The notes under the pieces are model-generated. The model was not told the origin of the DNA. It worked only from the letters and a program-made list of their open reading frames with translations, and searched no databases. This document shows positions 61,307-64,000 of a stretch of DNA of 64,000 nucleotides, piece by piece (positions within the stretch are counted from its first letter, which is position 1; the number at the start of each line of letters is the position of its first letter). The stretch comes from Neiella holothuriorum (GTDB lineage Bacteria; Pseudomonadota; Gammaproteobacteria; Enterobacterales; Neiellaceae): the NCBI RefSeq assembly GCF_019457915.1, contig NZ_JAHZSS010000009.1:1-64000 (forward strand), given 5' to 3'. A program made the position numbers and the translations under genes.

Positions 61307-64000
61307 ATGAGTAACGTTGGTCAGCGTGAGCGCGCTACCCAAAATCGTATCGTTCAGTTTTTTCAAACTGACTTAGGCTATCGCTATTTAGGCGATTGGC
61401 AGGATCGCGCTAATAATAAAAATATTGAAGTGGATATCCTCGTTGATTGGCTAAAAAAACGCGGCGTCAGCGAGGCGTTGATCAATCGTGCTATTCGCCA
61501 ATTGGATACGGCAGCAGCACTGGGCGAAGGTAAAAAGCTCTATTACGCCAACAAAGAGGTTTATCGCCTGCTGCGTTACGGCGTGAAAGACAAAGAAGGT
61601 GCTGGCCATCTTAATGAAACTGTGTGGCTGATTGACTGGAAAAACCCAGAAGCAAACGATTTTGCCATTGCCGAAGAAGTGTCCATTAAAGGCGAGAATA
61701 AGAAACGTCCAGATATTGTGTTGTATGTCAATGGTATCGCGCTTGGTGTGATTGAGCTAAAACGCTCTTCGGTGTCTGTCTCTGAAGGTATTCGCCAGAA
61801 CCTCGATAATCAGAAGAAAGATTTTATTCGTAACTTTTTTACCAGCATGCAATTGGTGATGGCGGGTAACGATACCCAAGGCTTGCGTTACGGCACGATT
61901 GAAACCCCTGAAAAACATTACCTAGAGTGGAAGGAAGATTGCAGCAGCCATGAGCCAAATAGAGGGCCATACGATCATAAACTCGACTTTCACCTGAGCC
62001 GCGTGTGCAACAAAGCGCGCTTGCTGCAAATTATCCATGATTTTATTGTTTTCGATGCGGGTATAAAAAAGACCTGTCGCCACAATCAATTCTTTGGTAT
62101 TGAAGCGGCAAAACGCCATATCGCAAGGCGAGAAGGCGGCATTATTTGGCACACGCAAGGTTCTGGTAAAAGCCTCACTATGGTATGGCTGGCCAAATGG
62201 ATACGCGAAAACGTCAAAGACGCCCGTGTATTGATCGTGACCGATCGTACTGAGCTGGATGAGCAGATTGAAAAAGTGTTCACCGGTGTTGAGGAAGATA
62301 TTTATCGCACCAAAAGTGGTGCCGATTTGGTGGCGACGCTCAATCAGCCCAACCTTTGGTTGGTTTGCTCTTTAGTCCATAAATTTGGTCGGCAGTCTGA
62401 TTCGGAAAACGATACCGCGACGGATGAGTTTATTGCCGAGTTAAAGAAATCCCTACCATCGGACTTTAAAGCCAAAGGCGATTTGTTTGTGTTTGTGGAT
62501 GAGTGTCACCGTACTCAATCGGGCAAGTTGCACGAAGCGATGAAGTCCATCCTGCCAGAAGCAATGTTTGTCGGCTTCACCGGCACCCCCTTGATGAAGA
62601 AAGACAAGAAGAAATCGGTTGAGGTATTTGGCCCTTACATTCACACCTATAAATTTGATGAAGCCGTGGCCGATGGGGTGGTGCTCGACTTGCGCTATGA
62701 AGCACGAGACATTGACCAAAATGTCACTTCGCAGAAAAAGGTTGATGAATGGTTTGAGGCCAAAACACGCGGCTTATCTCGATTAGCGAAAACCCAGTTG
62801 AAACAGAAATGGGGCACCATGCAAAAGGTGCTGTCCAGTAAATCGCGTTTGCAGCAGATTGTGAATGATATCTTGCTGGATATGGACACCAAGCCACGCC
62901 TGATGGATGGCTACGGCAATGCCATGTTGGTCTGCTCTAGTGTCTATCAAGCTTGTAAAGCTTATGAAATGTTCAGTCAAACAGATTTAGCCGGTAAGGT
63001 GGCTATTGTCACCAGTTTTCAACCGACTGCTGCAAGCATTAAAGGGGAAGAAACTGGTGAAGGTTTAACAGAAAAGCTCTTTAAGTACGATATTTACCGC
63101 AAGATGCTTGCGGATTACTTCGAGCAACCGGAAGACAAGGCCGCTAACCGAGTTGAAGAGTTTGAAAAAGAAGTTAAAAAGCAATTTATTGATGAGCCAG
63201 GGCAAATGCGCTTGCTCATCGTGGTCGATAAGCTGCTGACTGGCTTTGACGCTCCTTCGGCTACCTATTTGTATATCGACAAACAGATGGCTGATCACAA
63301 CCTGTTTCAGGCCATTTGCCGCGTGAACCGCTTGGATGGCGATGATAAAGAATACGGTTACATCATTGATTACAAAGATCTGTTCCGCTCGTTGGATAAA
63401 GCGATTTCTGATTATACTCAAGGCGCATTTGATGGTTATGACAAGGAAGACGTTGCCGGGCTGCTGAAAGATCGTTTAGAGCAGGCCAAGCTAGATTTGG
63501 ATAATGCTCTGGAAATGGTGCGAGCCTTGTGTGAGCCGGTAAAAGCGCCACGCAACACGGAAGACTACATTTATTATTTTTGTGGTAAGTCAGGTCTGAA
63601 CCAAGACGAGCTCACCGAGAAAGAAGCGCTGCGTTTAACGCTTTATCAGAACGTTGCCAAACTGCTGCGTGCGTTCGCCAATATCGCCAATGAAATGCCT
63701 GATGCAGGCTATTCTGGGCAAGATGTGGACTCGATAAGAACAGAAGTGGCTCATTTTGAGAAAGTCCGTGACGAAGTAAAACTGGCCAGTGGCGATTTGG
63801 TAGAAATGAAACGCTTTGAGCCTGCCATGCGCCATTTGTTAGATATGTATATTCGTGCGGATGACAGCGAAGTACTGATGGATTTTGAAGAGCTGGGGCT
63901 AATTGAGCTCATTGTTGAAAAAGGCGCTGATGCCGTGGAGGCTTTGCCTGAAAGTATTCGTAAGAATCAGGAAGCCATGGCCGAAACCATCGAAAATAAT
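61307..64000 (+). CDS. hsdR: Type I restriction subunit HsdR, N-terminal 898 codons (cut by window end)
   Basis: The open frame runs from the ATG at 61307 (AGAGG 5 bases upstream) to the end of the window without stop, so it is a partial gene. The endonuclease domain has Asp136 and Glu150-x-Lys152 (PDIVLYVNGIALGVIELKRS). The motor domains have Walker A GSGKS at 285-289, the DECH box at 398-401 and FTGTPLM. HsdR translocates DNA with ATP and cuts far from the recognition site. It follows the TTGCTTGA repeats, separated from the rest of the operon. Confidence 0.96.
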   Translation, partial: MSNVGQRERATQNRIVQFFQTDLGYRYLGDWQDRANNKNIEVDILVDWLKKRGVSEALINRAIRQLDTAAALGEGKKLYYANKEVYRLLRYGVKDKEGAGHLNETVWLIDWKNPEANDFAIAEEVSIKGENKKRPDIVLYVNGIALGVIELKRSSVSVSEGIRQNLDNQKKDFIRNFFTSMQLVMAGNDTQGLRYGTIETPEKHYLEWKEDCSSHEPNRGPYDHKLDFHLSRVCNKARLLQIIHDFIVFDAGIKKTCRHNQFFGIEAAKRHIARREGGIIWHTQGSGKSLTMVWLAKWIRENVKDARVLIVTDRTELDEQIEKVFTGVEEDIYRTKSGADLVATLNQPNLWLVCSLVHKFGRQSDSENDTATDEFIAELKKSLPSDFKAKGDLFVFVDECHRTQSGKLHEAMKSILPEAMFVGFTGTPLMKKDKKKSVEVFGPYIHTYKFDEAVADGVVLDLRYEARDIDQNVTSQKKVDEWFEAKTRGLSRLAKTQLKQKWGTMQKVLSSKSRLQQIVNDILLDMDTKPRLMDGYGNAMLVCSSVYQACKAYEMFSQTDLAGKVAIVTSFQPTAASIKGEETGEGLTEKLFKYDIYRKMLADYFEQPEDKAANRVEEFEKEVKKQFIDEPGQMRLLIVVDKLLTGFDAPSATYLYIDKQMADHNLFQAICRVNRLDGDDKEYGYIIDYKDLFRSLDKAISDYTQGAFDGYDKEDVAGLLKDRLEQAKLDLDNALEMVRALCEPVKAPRNTEDYIYYFCGKSGLNQDELTEKEALRLTLYQNVAKLLRAFANIANEMPDAGYSGQDVDSIRTEVAHFEKVRDEVKLASGDLVEMKRFEPAMRHLLDMYIRADDSEVLMDFEELGLIELIVEKGADAVEALPESIRKNQEAMAETIENN

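Overview
This window reads as the chromosome of a gammaproteobacterium, probably a marine or aquatic relative of the Alteromonadales/Oceanospirillales; no species can be named from the sequence alone. The reasons are the gene orders ftsY|rsmD, glnA–glnL–glnG next to a divergent typA, yihY–dtd–yiiD, and gmk–rpoZ–spoT–ridA–trmH–recG (all close to Escherichia coli order), plus family markers such as DUF1820, DUF2959, DUF4124, a leucine dehydrogenase and a STAS-MlaE lipid transporter. No tRNA, rRNA, CRISPR array, integrase or transposase was recognised.

Bases 1 to about 42,230 are dense housekeeping backbone. In order: the 5' end of ftsY (minus) with a 6-bp coding repeat, rsmD, a probable minus-strand operon (yhgN, a DUF2007 protein, yjaG, an RND efflux adaptor and pump), a DUF1820 gene, a methyl-accepting protein, a phospholipase D-type enzyme divergent from an EEP-family hydrolase, and glycogen genes glgC–glgX. 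Next comes nitrogen control: glnG (ntrC), glnL (ntrB), a DUF4124 gene and glnA, with a sigma-54 promoter and NtrC boxes at glnA and a clean NtrC box before glnL. Then come typA, a DUF1080 secreted protein, leucine dehydrogenase, a lipoprotein with a small membrane protein, yihY–dtd–yiiD, the stringent-response/recG cluster, a four-gene MCE lipid transport operon and gltS.

Between a secreted protein of unknown function and recG (28,767-29,393) sit two copies of a complete mini-transcription unit. Each has a CRP/FNR-like dyad, a -10 box at the same distance, a ribosome site, a 29-codon ORF and a terminator. The encoded arginine-rich microproteins are identical at 25 of 29 residues, although 11 further codons differ synonymously. 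This is the strongest candidate for an undescribed gene family in the window.

From about 42,230 to the end is an accessory defence/toxin island. It holds two distinct hipBA systems, each with its own operator set; a SEC-C protein and an unrecognised acidic protein following the first hipA; and an AAA/DUF4143 ATPase with two 22-bp operator palindromes. An AlpA–DUF927 pair (typical of integrated elements, but with no integrase here) follows, then an XRE regulator leading a translationally coupled operon hsdM–PDDEXK nuclease (DUF1016)–hsdS–PHP/AAA ATPase (TrlF family)–AlbA_2/Schlafen-type protein. hsdR follows separately, after a 180-bp gap carrying four TTGCTTGA repeats, and runs off the window end. 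Two specificity domains in hsdS are AT-rich relative to their surroundings and are each followed by the same 19-bp sequence, as expected for domain shuffling.
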